A stretch of DNA of 64,000 nucleotides, from contig JAPFBR010000002.1 in assembly GCA_035798135.1 (NCBI GenBank), positions 124,001 through 188,000 of the forward strand, read 5' to 3'. Position numbers and translations under genes: made by a program. Shown here in pieces: positions 53,551 through 63,765 of this stretch (positions are counted from its first letter, which is position 1; every line of letters starts with the position of its first letter). Below the pieces are notes generated by a model that ran no database searches, was not told the origin of the DNA, and was given only the letters and a program-made list of their open reading frames with translations. The stretch comes from Sediminicola sp035798135. GTDB taxonomy: Bacteria; Bacteroidota; Bacteroidia; Flavobacteriales; Flavobacteriaceae.

Positions 53551-54606
53551 TTAGATATTTTTGGCCAACCAATTCCCTACTTCGCTGGTTTTGAAGGATG
53601 TGCCACCGTCTGCCAAATCTTCTGTAACATAACCCTGTTCCAAGGATTTGTTAACGGCATCACGAATGGCCTGAGCCTCTTCGGTGAGATTGAAATCCTC
53701 GAACATCATCGCTGCAGATAATACTGTGGCCAACGGATTAGCTATATCCTTCCCAGCAGCCTGGGGATATGATCCATGGATTGGTTCATATAATCTTGTC
53801 TTGGTTCCCACGGATGCGGATGGCATTAAACCCATAGAACCTGAAATAACGGAGGCCTCATCGGTAAGAATGTCTCCAAAAAGATTTTCGGTGATCAAAA
53901 CATCATAGGAGTTGGGCCATTGTACCAAGCGCATGGCCACGGCATCCACGAATTCATAGGATACGGTCACTTCTGGATAGTCCTTTTCCATGGCTTGCAC
54001 AGTTTCCCGCCATAAACGGGAAGTTTCCAATACATTGGCCTTGTCCACACAGCATAGTTTTTTGGAACGCGTCATGGCCAATTCAAACCCTTTTTTGGCA
54101 AGGCGTTGAACCTCATGTCGTTTATAAGTACAAGTATCAAAGGCCGTATCACCATTGTCCAATCTTCCTCTTTCCCCGAAATAGATACCACTGGTCAATT
54201 CCCTCAGGAATACTAGATCAGTACCTTCAATGCGTTCCCTCTTTAGTGGGGATTTATCAATTAGGGAGGGAAAGGTAAATGTGGGCCTCACATTGGCAAA
54301 CAGCCCCAATTTTTGACGCATTTTAAGCAATCCTTGTTCTGGTCGTACCTTAGCGGAAGGATCGTTATCGAACCTAGGGTGTCCTATGGCACCAAAAAGT
54401 ACGGCATCTGCAGCCAAACAAATCTCATGGGTTTCATCAGGGTAGGGCTCGCCTACGGCATCAATTGCGGCGGCACCGGTAAGGGCTGGTGTCCAATTAA
54501 TTTCATGCTTAAACTTGTCGGCTACTGCATTACATACCTTTACGGCCTGGTCTATTACTTCTGGTCCAATTCCATCTCCTGCTAAAAGAGCGATATTTAA
54601 TTTCAT
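53551..54606 (-). CDS. leuB: 3-isopropylmalate dehydrogenase
   Basis: A 351-residue NAD-dependent decarboxylating dehydrogenase from the ATG at 54606. It begins with I-A-L-L-A-G-D-G-I-G-P-E-V. R-E-L-T-G-G-type sequence reads R-E-L-T-S-G-I-Y-F-G near residue 131, and G-S-Y-P-Q-A-A-G-K-D-I-A-N-P near 275 is the signature of the family. It oxidises and decarboxylates 3-isopropylmalate in the third step of leucine synthesis. An upstream start at 54636 would add 10 residues without support. Last gene of the leuCDAB block; 47 bases separate it from leuA. Confidence 0.95.
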   Translation of the reverse strand: MKLNIALLAGDGIGPEVIDQAVKVCNAVADKFKHEINWTPALTGAAAIDAVGEPYPDETHEICLAADAVLFGAIGHPRFDNDPSAKVRPEQGLLKMRQKLGLFANVRPTFTFPSLIDKSPLKRERIEGTDLVFLRELTSGIYFGERGRLDNGDTAFDTCTYKRHEVQRLAKKGFELAMTRSKKLCCVDKANVLETSRLWRETVQAMEKDYPEVTVSYEFVDAVAMRLVQWPNSYDVLITENLFGDILTDEASVISGSMGLMPSASVGTKTRLYEPIHGSYPQAAGKDIANPLATVLSAAMMFEDFNLTEEAQAIRDAVNKSLEQGYVTEDLADGGTSFKTSEVGNWLAKNI

Positions 54607-54653
54607 TTGATTGTATTTTTGGTTTTTAATCTCCATATAAATTCCATAAGAAA

Positions 54654-56171
54654 TTATATGATATTCAACATTTTTTCTGTGGCTTTAATTGCTGATACGG
54701 TCTGGTCGGAATCTAAGCCTCTAGTGGTAAACTCCTTGCTGTTGTGTTCCCAGGTAATGAGGGTTTCACAAAGGGCGTCGGAATTACTTCCCGGGGGAAT
54801 CCTAACCGCATAATCCACCAAATTCGGCAGGATTATTTTTTTTGTGCGATATACTTTTCTAAGGGCATTCATAAAAGCATCGAACTGTCCGTCTCCCTTG
54901 GCATGCTCCTCAAAGGATTCCCCATTAATTTCCACGGCCAAGGACGTAGAAGGTTGCAAACCCTTGGAATGGGTCAGGACGTATGATTTTACAAATACTT
55001 TTTGTTGCAGGGATCCACTATCCAAAACATCCGAGATGATGTAAGGCAGATCTTCCTTGGTGACCCTTTCTTTTTTATCTCCCAACTCAATGATACGCTG
55101 GGTCACTTTTTTTAGTTCCTCATCGTTCAAGGTCAACCCCAATTCCTGCAAGTTCTTTTGAATATTGGCTTTTCCAGAGGTTTTGCCCAAAGCATACTTA
55201 CGCTTTCTTCCAAAACGTTCTGGGAGCAGGTCATTGAAATAAAGGTTCTTTTTGCTATCCCCATCGGCATGAATTCCGGCCGTTTGTGTAAAAACATTGT
55301 CCCCAACTATGGGTTTGTTGGCGGGGATCCCAAAACCGGTAAAGGCCGATACCAATTTACTAACCTTAAAAAGGGAGGGTTCTTTGATTGCTATTTCTAT
55401 CTCTGGTAAAAAATCGTTTACCACAGCCACAACACTTGCCATTGGGGCATTGCCTGCCCGTTCCCCCATACCATTTACGGTCAGGTGCAATCCGTGACAG
55501 CCTGCCTTAATAGCTTCCATGACATTGGCAACGCTTAAGTCATAATCGTTATGGCCATGAAAATCAAAATGCAGTTCGGGGTATTTTTGAACAATCTGTG
55601 AAATAAAACTGTAAGTTTCATAATGGGTCAATACCCCTAAGGTATCTGGCAACATTATTCTTCTTACCGGTTGCTTTGCCAAAAAATCCAAGTACTGAAA
55701 TACATATTCCGGGGAATTTCGCATCCCATTGCTCCAGTCTTCCAGATAGACATTGGTTTCAATACCTAGTTCATTGCCTTGTGCAATAGTTTTTGATATT
55801 TCTGCAAAATGTTGCTCAGGTGTTTTTTTTAGTTGGTGTGTCAAATGGTTCAAAGAGCCCTTGGTCAACAGGTTCTGAACCTTGGCGCCTGCCGCTTCCA
55901 TCCATTTCAAAGAGACTCCATTATCTACAAAAGTCAGCACTTCAACACGGTCCAAATATCCTTTTTCAAGGGCCCATTTGGTAATTTCCTGAACCGATTG
56001 TAGTTCCCCTTCAGATACTCTCGCAGAGGCCACTTCAATACGATCCACTTGGAGTTCTTCCAAGAGGAGTTTGGCCAAAGTGAGCTTCTCAGAGACCGAA
56101 AAAGAAACCCCGGAAGTCTGTTCCCCATCCCTCAAGGTGGTATCCATTATTTCAATCTTTCTCTTATTCAT
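54654..56171 (-). CDS. leuA: 2-isopropylmalate synthase (leuA-type)
   Basis: A 505-residue HMGL-type TIM barrel with the regulatory domain. D-T-T-L-R-D-G-E-Q-T near residues 10-19 and F-H-G-H-N-D-Y near 203 form the active site, and N-G-M-G-E-R-A-G-N-A near 233 is typical. The C-terminal region (about 370-505) is the leucine-sensing domain of LeuA and citramalate synthases. It joins acetyl-CoA and 2-oxoisovalerate. Citramalate synthase is the alternative, but an intact leuCDB and an ilvA nearby favour LeuA. A hairpin lies in the 90-base gap after leuD. Confidence 0.9.
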   Translation of the reverse strand: MNKRKIEIMDTTLRDGEQTSGVSFSVSEKLTLAKLLLEELQVDRIEVASARVSEGELQSVQEITKWALEKGYLDRVEVLTFVDNGVSLKWMEAAGAKVQNLLTKGSLNHLTHQLKKTPEQHFAEISKTIAQGNELGIETNVYLEDWSNGMRNSPEYVFQYLDFLAKQPVRRIMLPDTLGVLTHYETYSFISQIVQKYPELHFDFHGHNDYDLSVANVMEAIKAGCHGLHLTVNGMGERAGNAPMASVVAVVNDFLPEIEIAIKEPSLFKVSKLVSAFTGFGIPANKPIVGDNVFTQTAGIHADGDSKKNLYFNDLLPERFGRKRKYALGKTSGKANIQKNLQELGLTLNDEELKKVTQRIIELGDKKERVTKEDLPYIISDVLDSGSLQQKVFVKSYVLTHSKGLQPSTSLAVEINGESFEEHAKGDGQFDAFMNALRKVYRTKKIILPNLVDYAVRIPPGSNSDALCETLITWEHNSKEFTTRGLDSDQTVSAIKATEKMLNII

Positions 56172-56195
56172 CTAACAAGTGCTCATAAATTTGAT

Positions 56196-56238
56196 AAAAA
56201 CCCAATCAAAAAAACTAGGGGATGTCTTGATTGGGCCT
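56196..56238 (-). terminator. Hairpin between leuD and leuA (partial terminator)
   Basis: CCCAATCAA (56201-56209) pairs with TTGATTGGG (56227-56235) around a 17-base loop. On the minus strand it is followed by TTTTTAT. Since leuA lies just beyond, it probably terminates only part of the transcripts. Confidence 0.55.
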
Positions 56239-56261
56239 ATGCTATTTGGTTTATAATGGAA

Positions 56262-56858
56262 TTACAATGGCAGGTCCTGTGAAAATTCTGTAATTTCTTC
56301 TTTCATGTTCAATAGGTAATCTATATCGTCAAAGCCGTTCAGCATATTATCTTTTTTGTAGACATTGATATCAAAAGACTCTTTTTCTCCTGTAGCAAGG
56401 ATGGTGATAGCCTGCTCCTTTAAATTGATTTCCAGTTCTGATTTAGGATCTGCTTCAATGGAAGCATATATTTTTTCTAAAAACTCAGCACTTACCTGCA
56501 CGGGAAGTACTCCTACGTTCAAGCAATTGTTTCTGAAAATATCAGCGAAAAAACTGGATACTACGCAGCGAAACCCATAATCATGGACAGACCATGCTGC
56601 ATGTTCCCTTGAAGAGCCAGAGCCAAAGTTTTTACCTCCAACCAGAATTTTTCCACTGTATTTTGATTGATTGAGTACAAAATCCTCTTTAGGAGACCCA
56701 TCTGGGTTGTACCTCCAATCCCTAAAAAGATTGTCACCAAAACCTACACGTTCAGTCGCCTTTAAAAATCGAGCGGGTATAATTTGATCGGTATCCACAT
56801 TTTCAATAGGAAGCGGAACCGCACTACTTTTTAGTATTTCGAATTTATCGTATGCCAT
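56262..56858 (-). CDS. leuD: 3-isopropylmalate dehydratase small subunit
   Basis: A 198-residue aconitase swivel-domain protein. N-V-D-T-D-Q-I-I-P-A-R near residues 20-30 and G-K-N-F-G-S-G-S-S-R-E-H-A near 75-87 are the substrate-binding signatures. With LeuC it isomerises 2- to 3-isopropylmalate. It lies 47 bases after leuC and is the second gene of the leu block. Confidence 0.96.
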   Translation of the reverse strand: MAYDKFEILKSSAVPLPIENVDTDQIIPARFLKATERVGFGDNLFRDWRYNPDGSPKEDFVLNQSKYSGKILVGGKNFGSGSSREHAAWSVHDYGFRCVVSSFFADIFRNNCLNVGVLPVQVSAEFLEKIYASIEADPKSELEINLKEQAITILATGEKESFDINVYKKDNMLNGFDDIDYLLNMKEEITEFSQDLPL

Positions 56859-56905
56859 TTTTTGTTCTTTTTTATTGACCGATGTGGCCCTAATTTTTAT
56901 TCGGG

Positions 56906-58318
56906 TTAAACGGTTTCTACTTTTTCCATTAAAATTCGTGGATCTGTCACCTTGCCGGTTACGGCGGCAGCGGCCGCTACTAGAGGGCTGGCCAATAAGG
57001 TTCTGGAACCTGGGCCCTGTCTCCCTTCAAAATTTCTATTGGAGGTACTCACCGCATATTTTCCGGCAGGCACCTTGTCGTCATTCATGGCCAGGCAAGC
57101 AGAACACCCAGGTTCACGAAGCTCAAATCCAGCTTCGTTCAGGATATCCAAAATACCTTCCTCTTTAATGGCCGCTTCAACCTTATGGGATCCTGGAACT
57201 AACCAAGCGGTAACATTCGGTGCTTTTTTCCTTCCTTTTACAATTGAGGCGAAGGCCCTAAAATCTTCTATCCTACCATTGGTGCAACTTCCCAGGAATA
57301 CAAAATCTATAGGTTTTCCAATCATGGAATCCCCTTCCCCAAAGGCCATATACTGCAAGGATTTTTTGTAGGTTGCTACGCCTCCCTCAACAGCTTCTGC
57401 ATTGGGAATATCGTGGGAAATGCCAATTCCCATACCAGGATTGGTACCATAAGTGATCATAGGTTCAATATCGGAACCGTTGAACGTCACCTCCTTGTCA
57501 AAGGCAGCCCCATCATCGGTTTTCAATGTTTTCCAATAGGCCATGGCCTTATCCCACGCCTTACCTTCAGGTGTAAACTCACGACCTTTGACATAGTCAA
57601 TCGTTTTTTCATCTGGCGCGATCATCCCACCACGGGCACCCATTTCTATACTTAGGTTACAGACGGTCATTCGACCCTCCATACTCATATTTTTAAATAC
57701 CTCCCCGGCGTATTCTACAAAGTATCCCGTAGCTCCGGATGTGGTTAATTGCGAGATAATATAAAGGGCTACATCTTTTGGAGTTACCCCAAAATTCAAA
57801 TCGCCTTTAACGTTGATCCGCATGCTTTTGGGCTTGGTCTGCATAATACATTGTGTCGCCAAAACCATTTCAACTTCTGAAGTTCCAATTCCGAATGCAA
57901 TGGCACCAAAGGCACCATGGGTAGAGGTATGTGAATCTCCACAAACTATGGTAGCACCAGGCTGGGTAATCCCATATTCTGGACCTATAACGTGAACAAT
58001 ACCATTTTTCTCATGTCCCAAGCCCCAATAGCTTATTCCATGCTCATTGGAGTTTTCCTCCAAAGCTCTTAACTGATTCGCCGATAAGGGATCCGCAACA
58101 GGTAAGTGCTGGTTGATGGTTGGGGTGTTATGGTCTGCGGTTGCAAAGGTGCGTTCAGGATGTTTTACTCCAATTCCTCTGCTTTTTAAACCTAAAAAAG
58201 CGACCGGACTGGTAACTTCATGAATCATATGACGGTCTATGAACAATACATCCGGACCATTTTCAATTTTACGTACTACATGGGAATCCCATACTTTGTC
58301 AAATAATGTCTTTTTCAT
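56906..58318 (-). CDS. leuC: 3-isopropylmalate dehydratase large subunit
   Basis: A 470-residue 4Fe-4S aconitase-family protein. The cluster cysteines are in G-S-C-T-N-G-R near residue 347 and P-G-C-S-A-C-L near 408. The start M-K-K-T-L-F-D-K is the usual LeuC beginning; an in-frame TTG six bases upstream is less likely. It works as a heterodimer with LeuD. It is the first gene of leuCDAB. The 273-base gap to recG shows no convincing -7 element, leader peptide or riboswitch to my eye, so its control is not evident. Confidence 0.96.
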   Translation of the reverse strand: MKKTLFDKVWDSHVVRKIENGPDVLFIDRHMIHEVTSPVAFLGLKSRGIGVKHPERTFATADHNTPTINQHLPVADPLSANQLRALEENSNEHGISYWGLGHEKNGIVHVIGPEYGITQPGATIVCGDSHTSTHGAFGAIAFGIGTSEVEMVLATQCIMQTKPKSMRINVKGDLNFGVTPKDVALYIISQLTTSGATGYFVEYAGEVFKNMSMEGRMTVCNLSIEMGARGGMIAPDEKTIDYVKGREFTPEGKAWDKAMAYWKTLKTDDGAAFDKEVTFNGSDIEPMITYGTNPGMGIGISHDIPNAEAVEGGVATYKKSLQYMAFGEGDSMIGKPIDFVFLGSCTNGRIEDFRAFASIVKGRKKAPNVTAWLVPGSHKVEAAIKEEGILDILNEAGFELREPGCSACLAMNDDKVPAGKYAVSTSNRNFEGRQGPGSRTLLASPLVAAAAAVTGKVTDPRILMEKVETV

Positions 58319-58591
58319 TTTCAAAACTAAATTTTTAACTATTCTATGGATACTTGGACAAAAGATCTATTTATAGATGGTATGCCTTCCAAAAGAATTC
58401 AAATTTAACATAAAGAGCTTACAATACCCCTACCAACCTTAGTTAGAAATACGATGTTCAACACTAAATTTTGTGCTTTTTTAGTTTATAAAATATGCAA
58501 GGGACAAGGTCCTTCCTTAGATGGAATCCTTAAAAAATGGTTGGGGTCTATTCTTTGGAATGGGGAAGTATAAGTAGTGCTATTACCCAGT

Positions 58592-60697
58592 TTAACTGAT
58601 GTAATTCCAAATATTCTTGTATTTTATCAATTGGGCATAAGTATATCGAATAACATGATTTTCCTCTTTTTGGAGAGAAGGATCCTCTTTTAATAATTGT
58701 AATACACGGTATCTAGCTGCCTTTAAAATATCATTGTCTTTTATGATGTCCGCTATTTTCAGGTTGAGGACACCACTTTGTTGGGTACCCATTAAATCCC
58801 CTGGGCCTCTAAGTTTAAGGTCCACCTCTGCAATTTCAAATCCATCGTTGGTACTCACCATGGTTTCCAATCTGGTCTTTGCCTCGGCTGAGAGCTTATG
58901 GCTCGTCATGAGGATACAAAAACTTTGATCCGCTCCTCGGCCAACCCTTCCTCTCAATTGATGTAATTGGGATAATCCAAAGCGTTCAGCACTTTCAATG
59001 ATCATCACAGAGGCATTTGGGACATTTACGCCAACCTCTATAACTGTGGTCGCTACCATAATTTGGGTTTTTCCCGAGACAAAGCGTTCCATTTCATAGT
59101 CCTTATCCACAGGTTTCAATTGGCCGTGAAGAATTGAAATTTGGTAGTCGGGTAGGGGGAAGTCCCTTGAAATACTGGCATGCCCATCCATTAAATCTTT
59201 GTAATCCAGGGCTTCGGATTCTTGGATCAAAGGATAAACGATATAGATTTGTCGCCCTTTCTTAATTTCATCCTTTATAAAGGCAAAAACCTTTAATCTG
59301 TTGGAATCGTACCGATGTACCGTTTTAATAGGTTTTCTTCCAGGGGGTAGTTCATCTATGACCGAAATATCCAAATCCCCATAAAGGCTCATGGCCAAGG
59401 TTCTCGGAATTGGCGTAGCTGTCATCACAAGAATATGGGGAGGCATTTCGTTTTTATGCCATAATTTAGATCGTTGGGCTACCCCAAACCGATGCTGTTC
59501 ATCAATAATGGCAAGCCCTAAATTCTTGAACTGTACCTTATCTTCCAATAAGGCATGGGTCCCTATAAGAATATGGAGTTCCCCGTTTTCCAATTGTTCA
59601 TGTATGATTCTGCGGGCCGATTTTTTTACTGAGCCGGTCAATAAAGCTATTTTAATCCCTATACCATTCAATAGTTCATTGATGCCATTGAAATGTTGAT
59701 TGGCCAAGATTTCCGTGGGTGCCATTAAACAGGCCTGAAACCCGTTATCAATGGCCAATAACATGGTCATCAGGGCTACAATGGTCTTCCCAGAGCCAAC
59801 ATCCCCTTGCAGCAACCGATTCATTTGGGCATTGCTGCCTAAATCGGTTCTAATTTCCTTGATAACCCTTTTTTGGGCATTGGTAAGTTCAAAAGGGAGA
59901 TGATTGTTATAAAAATCATTGAATATGGTACCAACCTTGTCAAAGTTATACCCTTTAATCTTTTGTTTGCGCAGGAGTTTTTTGGAGATCAGTTGTAGTT
60001 GCACGTAAAAAAGCTCCTCGAATTTTAGCCGAAATTGGGCCTTGGCCAGTAGTTCCGTACTCTTTGGGAAGTGTATATTGAACATTGCCACACTCTTGGA
60101 AATCAGGTGCAACTCTTTTAGTAATGGTTCGGATAATGTTTCTTTGAAATGCCCCTTGGTTTCTATAAAGAGTTGCTGCATCAGTTTGTTGATCACTTTG
60201 TTGGTGATGCCTTTGTTGCTGAGTTTCTCTGTAGAAGGATAAATGGGCTGCATGGCTATCTTGATCCCTTTTTCATGTTCGGATTGTAGTTCCATTTCTG
60301 GATGGGGCATGGAAAAAGTACCATTGTAAAAATTTGTCCTGCCAAAGATCACATAGGGCGTGTTTATCTTTATGTTTTCCCGGATCCATTTTTGTCCCCT
60401 AAACCAGACCAGTTCCATTTGTCCGGTATCATCCACAAATGTTGCTACCAAGCGTTTCCCTTTCTTTTGATCAACAGATTTTAGATGAACAATCTTTCCC
60501 AATACCTGTACATCGGCATTATTGCGTTGTAACTGGTTTATTTTATAGTATTGGGTTTTGTCTATGTATCTATGCGGGAATAAGTTGATAAGATCTTGGT
60601 AGGTATGTATTCCCAGCTCCGATTGGAGTGTTTCGGCCCTATTGGGACCTACTCCTTTCAAGTAAACGATAGGCGTTTGTAGGGAATTGGAATTCAT
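58592..60697 (-). CDS. recG: ATP-dependent DNA helicase RecG
   Basis: A 701-residue helicase. It has an N-terminal wedge/OB domain (about 1-230) for forked DNA, then a superfamily 2 motor with Walker A G-D-V-G-S-G-K-T near residue 300, the D-E-Q-H box near 398 and the motif T-A-T-P-I-P-R-T near 430. It reverses stalled replication forks and moves Holliday junctions. It is a single-gene unit, divergent from the M1 aminopeptidase gene across an 82-base gap. Confidence 0.96.
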   Translation of the reverse strand: MNSNSLQTPIVYLKGVGPNRAETLQSELGIHTYQDLINLFPHRYIDKTQYYKINQLQRNNADVQVLGKIVHLKSVDQKKGKRLVATFVDDTGQMELVWFRGQKWIRENIKINTPYVIFGRTNFYNGTFSMPHPEMELQSEHEKGIKIAMQPIYPSTEKLSNKGITNKVINKLMQQLFIETKGHFKETLSEPLLKELHLISKSVAMFNIHFPKSTELLAKAQFRLKFEELFYVQLQLISKKLLRKQKIKGYNFDKVGTIFNDFYNNHLPFELTNAQKRVIKEIRTDLGSNAQMNRLLQGDVGSGKTIVALMTMLLAIDNGFQACLMAPTEILANQHFNGINELLNGIGIKIALLTGSVKKSARRIIHEQLENGELHILIGTHALLEDKVQFKNLGLAIIDEQHRFGVAQRSKLWHKNEMPPHILVMTATPIPRTLAMSLYGDLDISVIDELPPGRKPIKTVHRYDSNRLKVFAFIKDEIKKGRQIYIVYPLIQESEALDYKDLMDGHASISRDFPLPDYQISILHGQLKPVDKDYEMERFVSGKTQIMVATTVIEVGVNVPNASVMIIESAERFGLSQLHQLRGRVGRGADQSFCILMTSHKLSAEAKTRLETMVSTNDGFEIAEVDLKLRGPGDLMGTQQSGVLNLKIADIIKDNDILKAARYRVLQLLKEDPSLQKEENHVIRYTYAQLIKYKNIWNYIS

Positions 60698-60779
60698 GCG
60701 TCTAAAATAGTGGTTACTCCATACAACTGCAACAAACCAAATTCCTTATTTTGGTACAGGTTTTGACAATGAGCCTTTT

Positions 60780-62858
60780 ATGCAAAAAGTTTTTTTAAGT
60801 ATTTTTATTTGCCTCTTCCAGATCTCCTTCGCCCAGCGCCAAGATAAGGTAGATTTCACCCACGCCAATGTTTCTATAACTATAGACCCTTATTCGCGAG
60901 AAATTAAGGGATCCGTGCGCTATACTTTCGAAACGCTTGAACAGGCATCTTCCATTTTTTTGGATGCCAAGGGTATGTCGTTTAGCGCAGTATTGCTGAA
61001 CGATAAAAAAGTAAAGTACAATACAGATGATAACAAAATTACCATCTTCAAAAAGCTAAGAACAAATAGTTCCAATAAATTGTTACTGACTTACACAGTG
61101 AAACCTTCCCAAGCGGTTTATTTTATAGGTTGGGATCAGAAGGATTCCGATCCACAGATTTGGACCCAAGGCCAAGGTAAATATACCAGCCATTGGTTGC
61201 CCAGTTTTGACGATATGAATGAGAAGGTCGAGTTTGATCTGCAGTTTACTTTTGATAAACAGTATACCGTCATTGCCAATGGCATCCTAAAAAACACTGA
61301 TATTTCGGGGGACCTAAAAACATGGAGCTTTGATATGGCAGCACCCATGAGCAGTTATTTGGTGGCTTTTGCCATTGGTAACTACCAACAAAAAGTAGCC
61401 CGGTCAAGTTCCGGTATTCCCTTGGAAATGCACTATTATCCTTCTGATAGCCTCCATTATGAACCAACCTTCCGGTATTCCAAACGAATTTTTGATTTTT
61501 TGGAAACAGAGATTGGGATTCCCTATCCCTGGCAGAATTACAAACAGATTCCTGTAAGGGATTTTCTTTATGCGGGAATGGAGAATACGGGCACCACTTT
61601 TTTTTCCGATTCCTATGTGATCGATTCTATTTCTTTTGTAGATAAAAATTACGTAAACATCAATGCGCATGAATTGACACATCAGTGGTTTGGGGATTTG
61701 GTAACGGAAGAAGATGCTTCCCATCATTGGTTGCACGAAGGTTTTGCAACCTATTACGCATATCTATCTGAAAAGGAGTTGTTTGGAGATGATCATTTCT
61801 ATTGGAAGTTATATGAAACGGCACAGCAGTTACAAGGGTTGTCAATTGAGGGCAAAGGGGAAGTGTTGACCAACCCCAAAGCCTCCAGCCTTACTTTTTA
61901 CGAAAAAGGGGCATGGGCGTTGTTTATGCTGCGAGAGCAAATGGGGGAAGTGGCGTTTAAAACAGGCATTGCGGAATATCTCCAAAAAAATAAATTTCAA
62001 AATGTGACACTACCGAAGTTTATGGAATCCATGGAAAATGCGAGTGGTTTGGATCTCAATGCGTTTGAAACTGTTTGGTTGCGGAATGCCGATTTTCCAT
62101 TTGAGCAGGCCATGGCGAGTCTAAAAAAACATTCACCTTCAATTGCCGCTTTTATGGATCTTAAGCGGGAATTGACAACAACGACAGGTAGTAACGAGGA
62201 TATTATTATAAGATTTTGGAATGAAACCCGATCGGATTTTCTCAAAACGGCAATCATTAAAAATTACCACACTACCCTTTCCGAGGGCTTTATGGATAAA
62301 ATCATGAAGAATGGAAGTATAGAGGTCAGACAAGCTTTGGCCATAAGCATGACCAGGGTGCCAATTGGCCTGAAAGAGGAATTTGAATCCCTTTTGGATG
62401 ATGCTAGTTATGTGACCAAAGAGAATGCCCTTTACAAACTTTGGGTCTATTTTCCGGAAAACAGGTCGACCTATTTGGATAAAACCCAGGATTGTTTTGG
62501 CCTTCCCAATAAAAACGTACGTTTGTTGTGGCTTACTTTGGCCTTGATCACCAAGGATTACCAGCCAGACAAAAAACCAGATTTTTATTCCGAATTAAGC
62601 GGTTACACAGCAGCAAGTTATTCAATGGAAGTACGCCAGGGTGCTTTTCAATACCTATCTGATACGGTTGGGCTATCCGATCAAAATCTTTTGGATTTGG
62701 CCAATGCCTGTATGCATCATTCTTGGCAGTTTAAAAAGTTTGGAAGGGATCTCCTGGACCAACTCTTGCAGAACGATATCTACAAAAAGCGAATCAGTGG
62801 GCTGAAGGAAAAACTAAACACTGAAGAATTGCGTTATATTAACAGTAAAACAAAATAG
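60780..62858 (+). CDS. M1 family aminopeptidase
   Basis: A 692-residue exported zinc metallopeptidase with a signal peptide (about 1-18, cleaved after F-A). The substrate-anchoring G-M-E-N lies at 266-269. The zinc site is H297-E298-x-x-H301 with E320 as the third ligand, the exact M1 spacing. The C-terminal half (about 440-692) is helical, as in aminopeptidase N. It removes N-terminal residues from peptides in the periplasm or at the surface. It is followed after 1 base by the first patatin gene, so the three genes form an operon. Confidence 0.94.
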   Translation: MQKVFLSIFICLFQISFAQRQDKVDFTHANVSITIDPYSREIKGSVRYTFETLEQASSIFLDAKGMSFSAVLLNDKKVKYNTDDNKITIFKKLRTNSSNKLLLTYTVKPSQAVYFIGWDQKDSDPQIWTQGQGKYTSHWLPSFDDMNEKVEFDLQFTFDKQYTVIANGILKNTDISGDLKTWSFDMAAPMSSYLVAFAIGNYQQKVARSSSGIPLEMHYYPSDSLHYEPTFRYSKRIFDFLETEIGIPYPWQNYKQIPVRDFLYAGMENTGTTFFSDSYVIDSISFVDKNYVNINAHELTHQWFGDLVTEEDASHHWLHEGFATYYAYLSEKELFGDDHFYWKLYETAQQLQGLSIEGKGEVLTNPKASSLTFYEKGAWALFMLREQMGEVAFKTGIAEYLQKNKFQNVTLPKFMESMENASGLDLNAFETVWLRNADFPFEQAMASLKKHSPSIAAFMDLKRELTTTTGSNEDIIIRFWNETRSDFLKTAIIKNYHTTLSEGFMDKIMKNGSIEVRQALAISMTRVPIGLKEEFESLLDDASYVTKENALYKLWVYFPENRSTYLDKTQDCFGLPNKNVRLLWLTLALITKDYQPDKKPDFYSELSGYTAASYSMEVRQGAFQYLSDTVGLSDQNLLDLANACMHHSWQFKKFGRDLLDQLLQNDIYKKRISGLKEKLNTEELRYINSKTK

Positions 62859-62859
62859 T

Positions 62860-63765
62860 ATGAGGGCAATGGTAATTTCTGGTGGTGGAAGTAAGGGTGC
62901 CTTTGCTGGCGGAGTGGCCCAATACCTCATGCAAGAACAAAAACACAATTACGACCTTTTCATGGGAACATCTACCGGTAGTCTACTGATTTCCCATCTG
63001 GCCCTTCAAAAGATTGAAAAAATTAAGGAGGTATACACCAATGTAAACCAAGATAATATTTTCAGTAATTGCCCCTTTGTTGTTAAAAAGAAATACGGCA
63101 TTGAAAACATTGGCATTGATCACATTAATGTAATGAAGAACTTTTTTAAGGGCAGTAAAACATTTGGTGAAAGTCATAACCTATTAAAATTGATCAGAAA
63201 TACCCTAACGCTTCAAGAGTTTGAAGCGCTGCAAAGTGGCCCAAAAGATATTGTGATCACAGTATCCAACCTTTCACTCAATCAAGTAGAATATAAGTCA
63301 ATCATGGATTTTACGTATGATGAATTTTGTGAATGGATCTGGATTTCCTGCAACTACACCCCGTTTATGACCTTGGTAAAAAAGCATGGATGCGAATATG
63401 CCGATGGAGGTTTGGGCAGTATGGTGCCCATTGAGGAGGCCATTAAAAGAGGGGCTACCGTGGTAGATGCAATTATTTTACAGACGGAGGTTACGCATTT
63501 GAACCGGATGCCCTCAAAAAATGTATTTTCCTTACTGACGAGTATGTTTGCGTTTATGTTGGATCGGATCGAGCATCAGAACATTCGCATTGGCAAGTAT
63601 GTAGCCAAACATAATGATGCCATTATTAATTTTTATTATACCCCCACTGTGTTAACCACTAATTCTCTCATATTTAATAAAGAACGGATGACAGCGTGGT
63701 GGGAAAGCGGATATAATTTCGCTAAACACAAAAATTCAGAACTTAATCCAATAGAACCACAATGA
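62860..63765 (+). CDS. Patatin-like phospholipase, first of a tandem pair
   Basis: A 301-residue patatin-domain protein. The oxyanion loop is G-G-G-S-K-G-A-F near residues 8-15, and the nucleophile is S38 in G-T-S-T-G. The aspartate of the Ser-Asp dyad is in A-D-G-G near residue 187. There is no signal peptide, so it is cytoplasmic or at the inner face of the membrane. Such enzymes release fatty acids from phospholipids. It overlaps the start of a close copy by 4 bases. Confidence 0.93.
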   Translation: MRAMVISGGGSKGAFAGGVAQYLMQEQKHNYDLFMGTSTGSLLISHLALQKIEKIKEVYTNVNQDNIFSNCPFVVKKKYGIENIGIDHINVMKNFFKGSKTFGESHNLLKLIRNTLTLQEFEALQSGPKDIVITVSNLSLNQVEYKSIMDFTYDEFCEWIWISCNYTPFMTLVKKHGCEYADGGLGSMVPIEEAIKRGATVVDAIILQTEVTHLNRMPSKNVFSLLTSMFAFMLDRIEHQNIRIGKYVAKHNDAIINFYYTPTVLTTNSLIFNKERMTAWWESGYNFAKHKNSELNPIEPQ